Source: Candidatus Proximibacter danicus (GTDB lineage Bacteria > Pseudomonadota > Gammaproteobacteria > Burkholderiales > Rhodocyclaceae). From it: a stretch of DNA of 64,000 bases. The position numbers and the translations under genes were made by a program. The stretch spans positions 1 to 64,000 of the forward strand of contig JADJUC010000004.1 of NCBI GenBank assembly GCA_016710885.1, given 5' to 3'. The notes beneath the pieces were generated by a model. That model saw nothing but the letters and a program-made list of their open reading frames with translations. It was not told the DNA's origin and did no database searches. Below, in pieces: positions 9,251 to 20,483 of the stretch. The stretch's first letter is position 1; each line of letters opens with the position of its first letter.

Positions 9251-9407
9251 GGCAGTTCAGGTCAAATCGTGCAAATTGCGCCAAAGCGAAAAATGGCTGA
9301 AAGCCTTGCTACGAGGAGCGGTGGCTTCAAACATTGCAAATTGCGCCACTTTTCTGCCGGTGAGTGGGTGGTGAGTGGTGAATGCTGAGTGGTGCATGCG
9401 GGGCGAA
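9251..9407. repeat. Intergenic region with two 14-bp direct repeats
   Basis: The gap between truC and the YchJ-like gene carries TGCAAATTGCGCCA twice, at 9270-9283 and 9335-9348, exactly 65 bases apart. Each copy has a GCAA/TTGC dyad. The rest (9359-9400) is low complexity with repeated GAGTGGTG units. The repeats precede truC on the minus strand, so an operator role is possible but unproven. Confidence 0.5.
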
Positions 9408-9788
9408 TCAACGGAAATCCCCCGCCACGTAATACCAGCGGCCATCCTCGCGTACGAAGCGACTCACTTCGTGCAGGCGGTGGCCACGACCGTCGGCGCG
9501 GTAGCGAGCGACGAATTCGACGGTGGCATGGCTGGCGTCCTGCTGGGTGCGCTGTTTCACCTCCAGCCCCAGCCAGCGTGTTGGCGAATCTTCAAGTGAT
9601 TCCGGGCGCGTGCTCTCGTGCCAGGTGGCGAGCAGGTAGTCGTTCAGTTTCAGCACGTAAGCGCTGTAGCGCGAACGCATCAGCGCCTCGGCGGTGGGCG
9701 CCGGGGATCCCTGGTGCCAAGGTGCGCAGCAGCGTTGATAGGCGAGACCGCTGCCGCAGGGGCAGGCATCGGCGGGGCTGTTTTTCAT
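9408..9788 (-). CDS. YchJ family protein with SEC-C motif
   Basis: A 126-residue protein that starts with the zinc-binding SEC-C pattern CPCGSGLAYQRCC (residues 8-20) followed by APTAEALMRSRYSAYV and an NTF2-like C-terminal half ending in REDGRWYYVAGDFR. This is the YchJ/UPF0225 architecture, although shorter than E. coli YchJ because the second SEC-C motif at the C-terminus is absent. The start at 9788 places the motif at the N-terminus as in homologues; a longer frame to 9929 looks non-coding. Biochemical function is not established. Confidence 0.82.
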   Translation of the reverse strand: MKNSPADACPCGSGLAYQRCCAPWHQGSPAPTAEALMRSRYSAYVLKLNDYLLATWHESTRPESLEDSPTRWLGLEVKQRTQQDASHATVEFVARYRADGRGHRLHEVSRFVREDGRWYYVAGDFR

Positions 9789-9941
9789 GGCGTCATGCTG
9801 TGGCAGTGGGGGAATTCCGGTGGTAAAAGGGGGCAGTGCATTGGCCATTCGCGGCGGCGTATTGTCGCCGTTTTTTCGCGGGCTGCGCCGCTTCTCGCAA
9901 CACTTCTGCCAACACGCCTGCTCACACACCCAAGCTTCCGT

Positions 9942-10380
9942 TCAGTGCCGTGCAAACACCTTCGATTTGCCATTCTTTTCCACCAGCAGCACGTCGTAGG
10001 GCTGCGGCTTGGCCGTTTCCATGCCGGGTGAGCCGCCCGGCATGCCGGGGGCGGCCAGCCCGACCGCCTGCGGTTTTTCCTTGAGCAAACGCTTGATGTC
10101 GGCGGCCGGAACGTGGCCTTCGATGACATAGCTGCCAATGCGAGCGGTGTGGCAGGAACCGTATTTTTCGGGCATGCCGAGCTTCTTGCGTGCGGCCGGA
10201 ACATCCTCGACATCGATGTTGCGGACCTTGAAGCCGTTGTCGAGCATGTGCTTGCCCCATTCGGTACAGCAGCCGCAGTAAGGGCTCTTGTAAACCTCGA
10301 CTTCAGGCAGTTCGGCGGCGTGCACGCGACGGTGAGGCTGGCCAGAGGGAGAGGGCGATGAGGGCAATGGATTTTTTCAT
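9942..10380 (-). CDS. DUF411 metal-binding protein, broken signal-peptide region
   Basis: The body has the DUF411 hallmark VEVYKSPYCGCCTEWGKHM and continues to VLLVEKNGKSKVF. These small periplasmic proteins accompany copper and other metal resistance genes. The body frame is open from 9942 to 10367, but the natural start is probably ATG at 10380, which follows a GGAGA and begins MKKSIALIALSL in another frame. Restoring one base near 10346 and one near 10328 would give a continuous signal peptide ending SLTVAVHA-AEL. As written, the protein lacks a usable export signal. It closes the metal efflux operon. Confidence 0.7.
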
Positions 10381-10397
10381 GGAATGTCTCCTGTCGC

Positions 10398-10772
10398 TCA
10401 GTCGAGCGTGTAACGCAAGGTCTTGGCGGGTTTGCCGGGAACGTTGACGGTGGCAACGACCTTGGCCCCCTTGACCTTGAAAGTGCCAGTGGTTTCAAAG
10501 CGGTTGTCGCCCGCTGGTGGCAGGGGGATTTCGCGTTTTTCGCCACCGGCCAGCAGCGTCAGTTTGGCCGAGCCGCCGGCCGTGGGCAGCGGCGCGCCGT
10601 GCTCGGTGATATAGAGCGTCAGCTTGTCCGGCCTGGCAACGAGTTCGGTCTGGTAGTGAGCGGCTTCACCAACGACGCCGCCATGCTGCGGCTGGCCGTG
10701 CGCTTCGTGCGCGCCCGCCGGGGTGGCAGCAATGAGGGTCGCCAGGGACAGTGCGGAGATGAGGTGTTTCAT
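10398..10772 (-). CDS. Periplasmic protein of the metal efflux operon
   Basis: A 124-residue protein with a clear signal peptide (MKHLISALSLATLIAATPAGA) followed by a histidine-bearing start of the mature chain (HEAHGQPQHGG) and a beta-rich body. An AAAGGAG ribosome binding site eight bases upstream supports the start at 10772; an in-frame ATG 11 codons earlier is less likely. The histidines suggest metal contact, and the gene sits 45 bases after the CzcA/CusA-type pump. No named family is recognised with certainty. Confidence 0.75.
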   Translation of the reverse strand: MKHLISALSLATLIAATPAGAHEAHGQPQHGGVVGEAAHYQTELVARPDKLTLYITEHGAPLPTAGGSAKLTLLAGGEKREIPLPPAGDNRFETTGTFKVKGAKVVATVNVPGKPAKTLRYTLD

Positions 10773-10817
10773 GGTGGTGCTCCTTTCGGTCAAATGATGG
10801 ATCAACGGAACAGAAAA

Positions 10818-13949
<3,132 letters not shown>

Positions 13950-13963
13950 CTCGGCATCCTTCT

Positions 13964-15067
13964 TCAGCGAACCTGATTGAGCAGTGCCGCCGCCTTGATG
14001 ACAACGCGCTCGCCGGCGGCAATGCCGGAAAGGACGCTGACGCGCGCACCGTCAAGCGGTTGCGTGCGTACCGGACGCGGGCTGAACCTTTCGGCGGTGG
14101 TCTTGACCCAGACGATCTCCTGGTTGCCGGCGTTCTTCACCACGGCCTCGGCGGGCAGCGGCACCCCCTTGCTGTGGCTGCGGCTCTGGGCAATGACCTT
14201 GAGCGGCTGGTGCAGCGCCAGCGTGGCGGTGCCGCCCTCAACCCGGAAATGCAGGGGAATGGCCTGCTCGCGCAACGAGCGGCCGGCGCCGATGAAGGCC
14301 AGCAGCACGTGTTCGCCGGGGCCGCTGGTGCCATAGGCGCCGGCAATATCGGCGGCAAGTTTCGGCTCGTAGCTCAAGGCTTCGACGCGCAGGTTTTCCG
14401 GGTCGATGATTTCGAAGAGGATTTCGCGGGCCTCGACAACCTGGCCGGCGACGAGGCTGGCAGCGGCGACGACACCGCTGACAGGCGCCCGCAGTTCGTC
14501 GTGGTGTTTCAGGCTGCGGCCGAGAACACCGATGCGTTCGCGCAGGCTCTGCACTTCTGCCTCGGCGGCATCGATCTCCTTTCGGGCGACGGTCGCTTCG
14601 AGTTCCTGCAAGCGTGCGAGGCGTTTTTCGGCCACCCGCAGGTTGGCCCGCAGGTCGGCCGCCTGTGCTGTCTGGGTGCCCACCTCCAGCGGCGATACGG
14701 CCGGGTGAACCAGTGCCAGCACTTCGCCTTTCCTGACGCTTTGCCCGAGTACCGGAATACCGCCAGGCGGCGCTTCAATGCGGCCGCCGATCATGGCTTG
14801 CACGCGACCGCCGGTACCCGGATCGAGCACGACCTTGCCGACCAGCTCGACGGTTGTCGGCAGTTCTTCCACGTTTGTCAGTTGCGTGCGCAAGGCGAGC
14901 TGGCGTTGCGTTGTCTTCGGCAGGAAAACGCTGCCGTCAGCCAGCCGTTGCGGCGTGTTGCCCCGGGCGACAGGCAGGAGCTCCTTCAGCTTTTCGTCGC
15001 CGTGGTCGTGGCCTTCGTGGGCCGAGGCGGCCGGCAGCATTAGTGCGCTGCTGACAAGAGCCACCAA
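13964..15067 (-). CDS. RND efflux periplasmic adaptor, CzcB/CusB type
   Basis: A membrane-fusion protein of about 367 residues: hydrophobic N-terminal export segment, a histidine-rich start of the mature chain (HEGHDHGDEK), two lipoyl-like half motifs (VGKVVLDPGTGGRVQAM and ELRAPVSGVVAAASLVAGQ) flanking a helical hairpin, and a C-terminal beta domain. The called TTG start is weak. An ATG at 15111 overlaps the previous stop (ATGA) behind GGGAGA but lies in another frame; one extra base near 15082 would join them and give a normal signal peptide. The gene sits between a membrane-anchored protein and the RND pump. Confidence 0.85.
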   Translation of the reverse strand: MVALVSSALMLPAASAHEGHDHGDEKLKELLPVARGNTPQRLADGSVFLPKTTQRQLALRTQLTNVEELPTTVELVGKVVLDPGTGGRVQAMIGGRIEAPPGGIPVLGQSVRKGEVLALVHPAVSPLEVGTQTAQAADLRANLRVAEKRLARLQELEATVARKEIDAAEAEVQSLRERIGVLGRSLKHHDELRAPVSGVVAAASLVAGQVVEAREILFEIIDPENLRVEALSYEPKLAADIAGAYGTSGPGEHVLLAFIGAGRSLREQAIPLHFRVEGGTATLALHQPLKVIAQSRSHSKGVPLPAEAVVKNAGNQEIVWVKTTAERFSPRPVRTQPLDGARVSVLSGIAAGERVVIKAAALLNQVR

Positions 15068-15107
15068 TGCCGTTTGGCGGATGGAAGCGGAAGTGCCGTG
15101 GTCTCGT

Positions 15108-15607
15108 TCATATGGTTTCTCCCGTCTGGCGGTGTCTTTTCAGGATGGCGGCACCGGCCAGTACGAGCAGGCCGACAACCAGGGCGATGGTGGCGATGCG
15201 GCTGCCGGTCATGCTGCTCAGCGTTGTTTCGGCCGGGGCCTCGACCTTGAGTTCGGCGACGAGCAGGTCGCTTTCGTTACCGGCAGTGATGGTGATTGTC
15301 AGCGGGTAAACGGCGGGCTTGGCGAAGCTGCTGGCGTCGAGCGTGTAGCTGCCATCGGCCTGGGCGCTTGCGACGATAGTGCGGCTGTCGACCTCGATGT
15401 CGATTTTGGCGTCGGTCACCGGCTCGTTGCTGGCCCAGCGGTCGAGGAGGAGCGTCATCTGCGGGCCCTGGATACGACCGGTGAGTTCGAAGCTCTCGCT
15501 GCTGCTCTCGAACGTCGGTTCAGGAGTTGGTGCGGCGGCGTGGCTGGTCGCTGGCAGCAATACCGGAAGCATCAGAAACACCGGCAGAAAAAGGCGCGAA
15601 ATTTCAT
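15108..15607 (-). CDS. Membrane-anchored extracytoplasmic protein of efflux operon, frame-broken start
   Basis: The mature body (from AAPTPEPTFESS to LKVEAPAETT) is beta-rich and ends in one membrane segment (IATIALVVGLLVLAGAAIL) with a short basic tail, so it would be anchored with its body in the periplasm. The ATG at 15607 overlaps the channel gene's TGA and reads MKFRAFF before meeting a stop; one more base in the A-run at 15588-15592 (T-run on the coding strand) gives MKFRAFFLPVFLML and a complete signal peptide. No family recognised; position between the TolC-type gene and the adaptor suggests a role in the pump. Confidence 0.65.
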
Positions 15608-16803
15608 GGCAGGACTCCAATGGCCTGGTTGTAGCGCGAGATGGCGCGTGCCGCTTCGATGCGGGCGCGGGCGGCGGCGAGTTCGGCGTCGAAGGCTTCG
15701 CTTTCGATGCGCAGGCGTTGCGGCAGGTCGATGTTGCCGAGCTTGAACGCATGGTTGTATTCGCGGCGCATTTCGGCCGCAAGTTGCTGGCGGGATTCCG
15801 CACGTTGCCGCGATTCGCGGGCCCGCTCCAGTTCGCGCGCTGTCGCATCGCGCTCGGCCTCCAGCCGGCTTTGCTCGTAGGGCAGCAGCGATTCGGCTTC
15901 GATCAGGTCGGCATTGGCGGCGGCAATCTTTGGCCGGTTGCGCACGTCGGTAGCGAGGGGGATGCGGATGGCGATGAGTGTCGAGTTGTCCCACTGCGCG
16001 TTGTCCATTGCGCGCTCGCGGCGCATGCCGAGGGTCAGCTCCGGCAGTTCCCGGACGTTGCGGGTGGCGATCTGCAGGCGCGAGCGGGCGGCAGCAATGG
16101 CTTTTTCCAGCGGGGCGATGGCCGGATGCAGTTTTTCCGGGCTGGCTTTCTGTACCGCCTCCGCCATGCCGCTGGTGGCCGGCATGGCTGCTAGCCCGGT
16201 CAGTGCGAGAAAGCCGCGCTGGGCACGGTGGGCGCGCGCCTCGGCTTCAGCCAGGCCGGCTTCGGTAGCGGCCTCGGTGGCGCGCGCCTGGTTGGCATCC
16301 ATGCGCGGGAGATCACCGGCACGGACGCGGCGGTCGACATCGGCGGCGAGTTGGTGCGCCGCATCCACCCGCCGCGCTGCGATCGCCTGCTCGTTGGCGG
16401 CGAGCTGACTCTGCCACCAGGCTTCGCGCACCTCGCCGGCCAGCTTCCAGCGCGCTTGCTCGACGAGCGCAGCGTATGCCTCCTGCTCGCTTTCAATCAG
16501 CGCCAGCGTCCGCGACTGGTAGCCCGGCAACCATAGCGGCAGGGCGATTCCGGCTTCCCATTCGGATTGCCCGGTCTGGCGGTTGAGCTGGTCGTTGCGG
16601 TTCGACAGGGTGGCGGCGGGTGGCGCCGCGAGAAAGCTGTCGGCGGCATCGCGACGGGCAGCAAACTCCTCCTGCCGCGCGGCCAGGGCGCGTGCAGCCG
16701 GCTGGCGCTCCCAGGCTGCATCGGTGGCCAGACGCAGGGTTTGTGCGCCTACCGGCTGAGCCAGCAGGAGCAGGGCGAGGGTAATGAATGTGGCAATTCG
16801 CAT
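15604..16803 (-). CDS. TolC family outer-membrane efflux protein, CzcC type
   Basis: A 399-residue protein with a signal peptide (ITLALLLLAQPVGA) and long alternating helices rich in Ala, Arg and Glu, such as ARQEEFAARRDAADSF and ELERARESRQRAESR, as in the periplasmic barrel of TolC/CzcC channels. It is at the short end for the family. As the outer-membrane part of a tripartite pump it would dock with the adaptor and the RND protein encoded downstream. Its stop overlaps the next start (ATGA), indicating coupling. Confidence 0.85.
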   Translation of the reverse strand: MRIATFITLALLLLAQPVGAQTLRLATDAAWERQPAARALAARQEEFAARRDAADSFLAAPPAATLSNRNDQLNRQTGQSEWEAGIALPLWLPGYQSRTLALIESEQEAYAALVEQARWKLAGEVREAWWQSQLAANEQAIAARRVDAAHQLAADVDRRVRAGDLPRMDANQARATEAATEAGLAEAEARAHRAQRGFLALTGLAAMPATSGMAEAVQKASPEKLHPAIAPLEKAIAAARSRLQIATRNVRELPELTLGMRRERAMDNAQWDNSTLIAIRIPLATDVRNRPKIAAANADLIEAESLLPYEQSRLEAERDATARELERARESRQRAESRQQLAAEMRREYNHAFKLGNIDLPQRLRIESEAFDAELAAARARIEAARAISRYNQAIGVLP

Positions 16804-16925
16804 CGGATTCTCCGTGAAACATCAGAAAATCCGGCGGTGCACCGCGCGTGCCGGGCACCGACTCGCAACGGAGCGGTGCCGCAAAGCAAAGGGTCAGCAG
16901 TTCAGGGTGAGGGTGCCCCGCCGGT

Positions 16926-17309
16926 TCAGGCGAGGCTCAGCCATTTAGGGCGTTCAGGACGCTGGCTGGCGGGCGAGGGGAGAAGCAGGGAGGTAAAACT
17001 GTCAGGCGCGGTGTTGTGCGTGCTCAGGGTCAACAACGACACTTGGCTGGCCAATGGGGTGCAGCAGCCGATGTGGCAGGTGCCGCAGTCGCGTTCGCAT
17101 TGCCCGCCATCGCTCGTGGCAGCGTCTTGAGTATTGACGACCATTCCGTGATGCAGGCCATGCTCGCCGGCGCCGCCGGGGTGTGCTTCATGCGCATGGG
17201 TTACTGATGAGGATTTGCCACTGTCCGGCCCACAGGCGCCATTGACCGCAGCCCAACTCATCTGGAGGGGCAGCAGGGCAATCAGCAGCAGGATGAGAAA
17301 GCGTTTCAT
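16926..17309 (-). CDS. CzcI-like metal resistance accessory protein
   Basis: A 127-residue exported protein. The signal peptide (MKRFLILLLIALLPLQMSWA) closely resembles that of CzcI proteins, which open czc operons. The mature chain is rich in histidine and cysteine (HAHEAHPGG, GLHHGM, CERDCGTCHIGCC), consistent with metal binding in the periplasm. It is the first gene of the efflux operon, about 120 bases before the TolC-type gene. The assignment rests on the signal region, the His/Cys content and the context; CzcI is thought to modulate expression of the pump. Confidence 0.75.
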   Translation of the reverse strand: MKRFLILLLIALLPLQMSWAAVNGACGPDSGKSSSVTHAHEAHPGGAGEHGLHHGMVVNTQDAATSDGGQCERDCGTCHIGCCTPLASQVSLLTLSTHNTAPDSFTSLLLPSPASQRPERPKWLSLA

Positions 17310-17397
17310 CGGTTCCGGCGAAGGGTGAACAGGGATGCAACAGGTGTGCAACGGGGGGATGCTGCTGGCGATTATAGCGGCGAAATGCCGGGGGCCG

Positions 17398-18741
17398 TCA
17401 AATCACGCTGGCGATGGCCTTGAGGGCCACGCCACACAGGGCCGCGCCGATAACGACCTCAATGACCCCGCGCTTCAGCACGAACAGCGCCAGCGCGGCG
17501 AGCAGTGCGATCAGCAGCGCGCCGGCATCGACTCCGGCTGGAAATCCCTTGGGCCAGAACACGTGGTAGCCGAAGAACAGCGCCAGGTTGAGGATGACGC
17601 CGACAACGGCAGCCGTGATGGCGGTCAGTGGTGCCGTAAATTTGAGGTTGCCATGCGTCGATTCGACCAGTGGCCCACCGGCAAAAATGAAAAGAAAGGA
17701 GGGCAGGAAGGTGAACCAGGTGGCGACCATTGCGGCGGCAGCGCCGGCGGCAAACAGGTGCTCCGGGCCGAACAGTGCCTGGCCGTGGCCACCGAGAAAA
17801 CCGACGAAGGCGACGATCATGATCAGCGGCCCGGGCGTTGTTTCGCCGAGGGCGAGCCCGTCGATCATCTGCGTGGCGCCAAGCCAGCCATGGTGCTCGA
17901 CAGCGCCCTGGAAGACATAGGGCAATACGGCATAGGCGCCGCCGAAGGTGAGCAGCGCCGCCTTGGTGAAGAACCAGCCCATCTGCGTCAGTGTCCCCTC
18001 CCAGCCGAAGCGTGCGCAGAGCAGCGCCATCGGCACCAGCCAGAGCACTCCGGCGATGAGAATGGCGCGTGCCAGCCGGGCGCGGGAGAAGCGGGCGTGT
18101 TCCGGTGTCGGAGTGTCGTCATCGATGAGGGCCGGGCCAAAGATTTTGCTGGCATTCGCCGGGTGATCCATGGCGAATCGCGCCGGCGCGATGCGTCCAC
18201 CGAAATGGCCGATCAACGCTGCAGCAACGACGATCAGGGGGAACGGCAGGTTGAGCGCAAAAATGGCGACGAAGGCCGCGGCGGCAATGGCCCACAAGCT
18301 GGCGTTGCGCAGGCTGCGGCTGCCAATGCGGTAGGCGGCGTGCAGGACGATGGCGGTGACGGCCGGCTTGATGCCGTAGAAAAGGCTGGCGACCAGCGGC
18401 TGTTCGCCGTGGGTGACGTAAAGCCATGAGAGCCCAATGAGGATGAACAGCGAGGGCAGCACGAAGAGGACGCCAGCGGCAATGCCGCCCCGGCCACGGT
18501 GCAGCAGCCAGCCGAGATAGGTGGCCAGTTGCTGCGCTTCCGGTCCGGGCAGGAGCATGCAGTAGTTGAGCGCGTGCAGGAAGCGACCTTCGGAGATCCA
18601 GCGGCGTTTTTCCACCAGCTCCTGGTGCATCACGGCGATCTGCCCGGCCGGGCCGCCAAAGCTGATGAAACCGAGTTTCAGCCAGAAACGCAGGGCCTCG
18701 CCGAAGCCGGGGGGCGTTCCCCCGATGCGAGGGTCGGTCAT
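17398..18741 (-). CDS. chrA: Chromate transporter ChrA
   Basis: A 447-residue inner-membrane protein with two homologous halves, each opening with the family motif: SFGGPAGQIAVMHQELV near residue 32 and TFGGAYAVLPYV near 266, and with PGP motifs (LLPGPEAQQLATYLGW, TTPGPLIMIVAFVGFLGG). This is the long-chain ChrA (CHR) arrangement that exports chromate using the proton gradient. Its ATG overlaps the stop of a small protein downstream of a hemerythrin-kinase, so these three genes appear to be one unit. It lies next to the metal efflux operon, on the same strand. Confidence 0.9.
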   Translation of the reverse strand: MTDPRIGGTPPGFGEALRFWLKLGFISFGGPAGQIAVMHQELVEKRRWISEGRFLHALNYCMLLPGPEAQQLATYLGWLLHRGRGGIAAGVLFVLPSLFILIGLSWLYVTHGEQPLVASLFYGIKPAVTAIVLHAAYRIGSRSLRNASLWAIAAAAFVAIFALNLPFPLIVVAAALIGHFGGRIAPARFAMDHPANASKIFGPALIDDDTPTPEHARFSRARLARAILIAGVLWLVPMALLCARFGWEGTLTQMGWFFTKAALLTFGGAYAVLPYVFQGAVEHHGWLGATQMIDGLALGETTPGPLIMIVAFVGFLGGHGQALFGPEHLFAAGAAAAMVATWFTFLPSFLFIFAGGPLVESTHGNLKFTAPLTAITAAVVGVILNLALFFGYHVFWPKGFPAGVDAGALLIALLAALALFVLKRGVIEVVIGAALCGVALKAIASVI

Positions 18742-18980
18742 TGCGCCACGCTGGTAGCCGAAGCGTCGGCGGTGCTGGCGATGGCCTTGTTGAGGGCGAC
18801 GAGGGCGGCTTCGAAATTGTAAAGGGCAAGTTCGTGCTCGATGTGGCTGGCTGCCGCGCCGAGGCAGGCGTGCAGTGTTGCCCCGTGCTCATGCCAGAGC
18901 GAGAGCGCGCGGATATCGTCGTCGGCGATCAGGTCCTGCAGGTGCTTCAGGGTGCGCTGCACTTCGTTTTCGTCGATCAC
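18738..18980 (-). CDS. Small helical protein between kinase and chrA (80 aa)
   Basis: An 80-residue protein starting at GTG (VIDENEVQRTLKHLQDLI) and composed of four predicted helices. The pattern LIADDDIRALSLWHEHG...EHELALYNFEAALVAL resembles the C-terminal helical tail found after receiver domains in hybrid sensor kinases. Its GTG overlaps a TGA in the frame that reads PDEKTLPSALPGTPATEMLQ, the probable original end of the kinase, so coupling is likely. It could be a stand-alone tail domain or a phosphotransfer-like helper; no His-phosphotransfer motif is clear. Confidence 0.6.
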   Translation of the reverse strand: MIDENEVQRTLKHLQDLIADDDIRALSLWHEHGATLHACLGAAASHIEHELALYNFEAALVALNKAIASTADASATSVAQ

Positions 18981-20292
18981 TGCAACATCTCCGTCGCTGG
19001 GGTTCCGGGCAATGCCGACGGCAGCGTCTTCTCATCAGGTTCGCCAGGCGCTTGCAAAGCGCCAGACCGAGCCCCGCGCCGCCGTGTGTACGTTTGGTCG
19101 ACACGTCCACCTGTTCGAATGGCTGAAAGAGACGGCCGATATCCTCGCGGCTCAGGCCTTGGCCGGTATCTTCAACCTCCAGATGAAGGTCCATCGCATC
19201 GGCCTCGCCGGTTACGGAAACCGACAGGCTGACACAGCCAAGTGTCGTGAATTTGACGGCGTTGGAGAGCAGGTGCCCCAGCATCTGAGCAATGCGTCGG
19301 GCGTCGCCGTGCAGCATGTCGGGAAGGTCGGGCGCGGGGGCGTAGATGAATTCAAGCCCGTTGCGGGCGGCATTGTTTCTGGCCTCTTCACAGCATCGTG
19401 CCAGCAGTGCCTTCAGGCTGAAATCGAGCGGCTCAAGCGTTAGCGCTTCGGACTCCAGCTTCACCATGTCGAGCACTTCGGCGAGCATGGTTTGCAGGTG
19501 CTTCGCGGCCTTGGCGATGATCTGCAATTTTTCGCGCTGGGCCGGGTCGTCGATCTGGTGGAGGAGCGACCAGTTCATGCCAGCGATGGCGTTCATTGGC
19601 GTGCGGAACTCATGGCTGATGTTTGCCAGGAAAGCACTCTTGGCCCGGCTGGCCGCTTCTGCGAGGTCTCGCGCCTGTGCCAGTTGCGCCGTTCGCTGGG
19701 TGACCAGCGTTTCAAGGTGATGGCGGTGCTTTTCCAGCTCCTGATTTGCCGCCTGGAGGTGGCTGTACTGGATGTTGATCAACTGGTAAAGGTCGATCAG
19801 CGCCTTTGTCTGCGCTTGTTGCGCCGGGTCGGATTGCTTTCCCTCGGCTTTGTCGAAGGCTTCTTCGGGGGAGCTTCCCTCCTGAATGGCCTTGAGCTGT
19901 CGGGTCAGTACCTTGTCGTCACTCAGAATGTGGAATACCAGCCAGTTGGCGAGGAAGGTCAGGAGTTCGCCGCCGGAGACGTCGCCATCGGCCTCGTAAC
20001 GCTTGCGCATTTCCGCCACACGTGCCGCGAATTCGCCATGAGAATGCTGGTGGTGCTGGCTGTGGCGCGGGTCGATGGCGTATTCCGCCATCAGCCGGTG
20101 TTCGGTCTGGAAATGGAAAACGGCGTAATCGGTCAAGCGGCCGAGCAGTTCGTCTGCAGCCTGATTGCTGCTTGCATAGGGCAGGACGAGCATGGGCGCA
20201 GCCTGGTTGATCAGGTCAATCAGCCAGCGGTGCTGTTCATCAATAATGTCGATACCGGTGACGAAGTAGTCGTTCCAGGTGATCAGGCTCAT
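18889..20292 (-). CDS. Bacteriohemerythrin-histidine kinase, abnormal C-terminus
   Basis: Residues 1-135 form a hemerythrin domain with iron-ligand pattern DEQH (about 21), HFQTEH (about 57-62), a histidine cluster and FHILSDD (about 120). A coiled segment leads to a HisKA domain (FLANISHEFRTPMNAIAG) and an ATPase domain with NAVKFT, DTGQGL, FQPFEQV and the G2 box GGAGLGLALCKRLA. Right after G2 the frame turns into arginine-rich nonsense, and the usual last 40 residues of the fold are missing. The frame two bases on ends in PATEMLQ with its TGA overlapping the next GTG. A deletion at about 19030-19042 is likely. The hemerythrin suggests oxygen or redox sensing. Confidence 0.78.
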   Translation of the reverse strand: MSLITWNDYFVTGIDIIDEQHRWLIDLINQAAPMLVLPYASSNQAADELLGRLTDYAVFHFQTEHRLMAEYAIDPRHSQHHQHSHGEFAARVAEMRKRYEADGDVSGGELLTFLANWLVFHILSDDKVLTRQLKAIQEGSSPEEAFDKAEGKQSDPAQQAQTKALIDLYQLINIQYSHLQAANQELEKHRHHLETLVTQRTAQLAQARDLAEAASRAKSAFLANISHEFRTPMNAIAGMNWSLLHQIDDPAQREKLQIIAKAAKHLQTMLAEVLDMVKLESEALTLEPLDFSLKALLARCCEEARNNAARNGLEFIYAPAPDLPDMLHGDARRIAQMLGHLLSNAVKFTTLGCVSLSVSVTGEADAMDLHLEVEDTGQGLSREDIGRLFQPFEQVDVSTKRTHGGAGLGLALCKRLANLMRRRCRRHCPEPQRRRCCSDRRKRSAAHPEAPAGPDRRRRYPRALALA

Positions 20293-20483
20293 GCGGGCGT
20301 TTCCTCGTGTTCCGGGTATTCCTGTCGCAAGGATACTCGTGGATATCGCTGGCTGGAATGCCCGTTGCAGGCGAGTTTCATGTTGTTCCTTGCGTTGTGG
20401 ACAAGCGCCCGGGGCTCGACTATCGTCATGGCGATTCCTCGGAGTGTTTCGGAAGTTCCTGGAGTTCCTGGAAGGAGCAGGTC

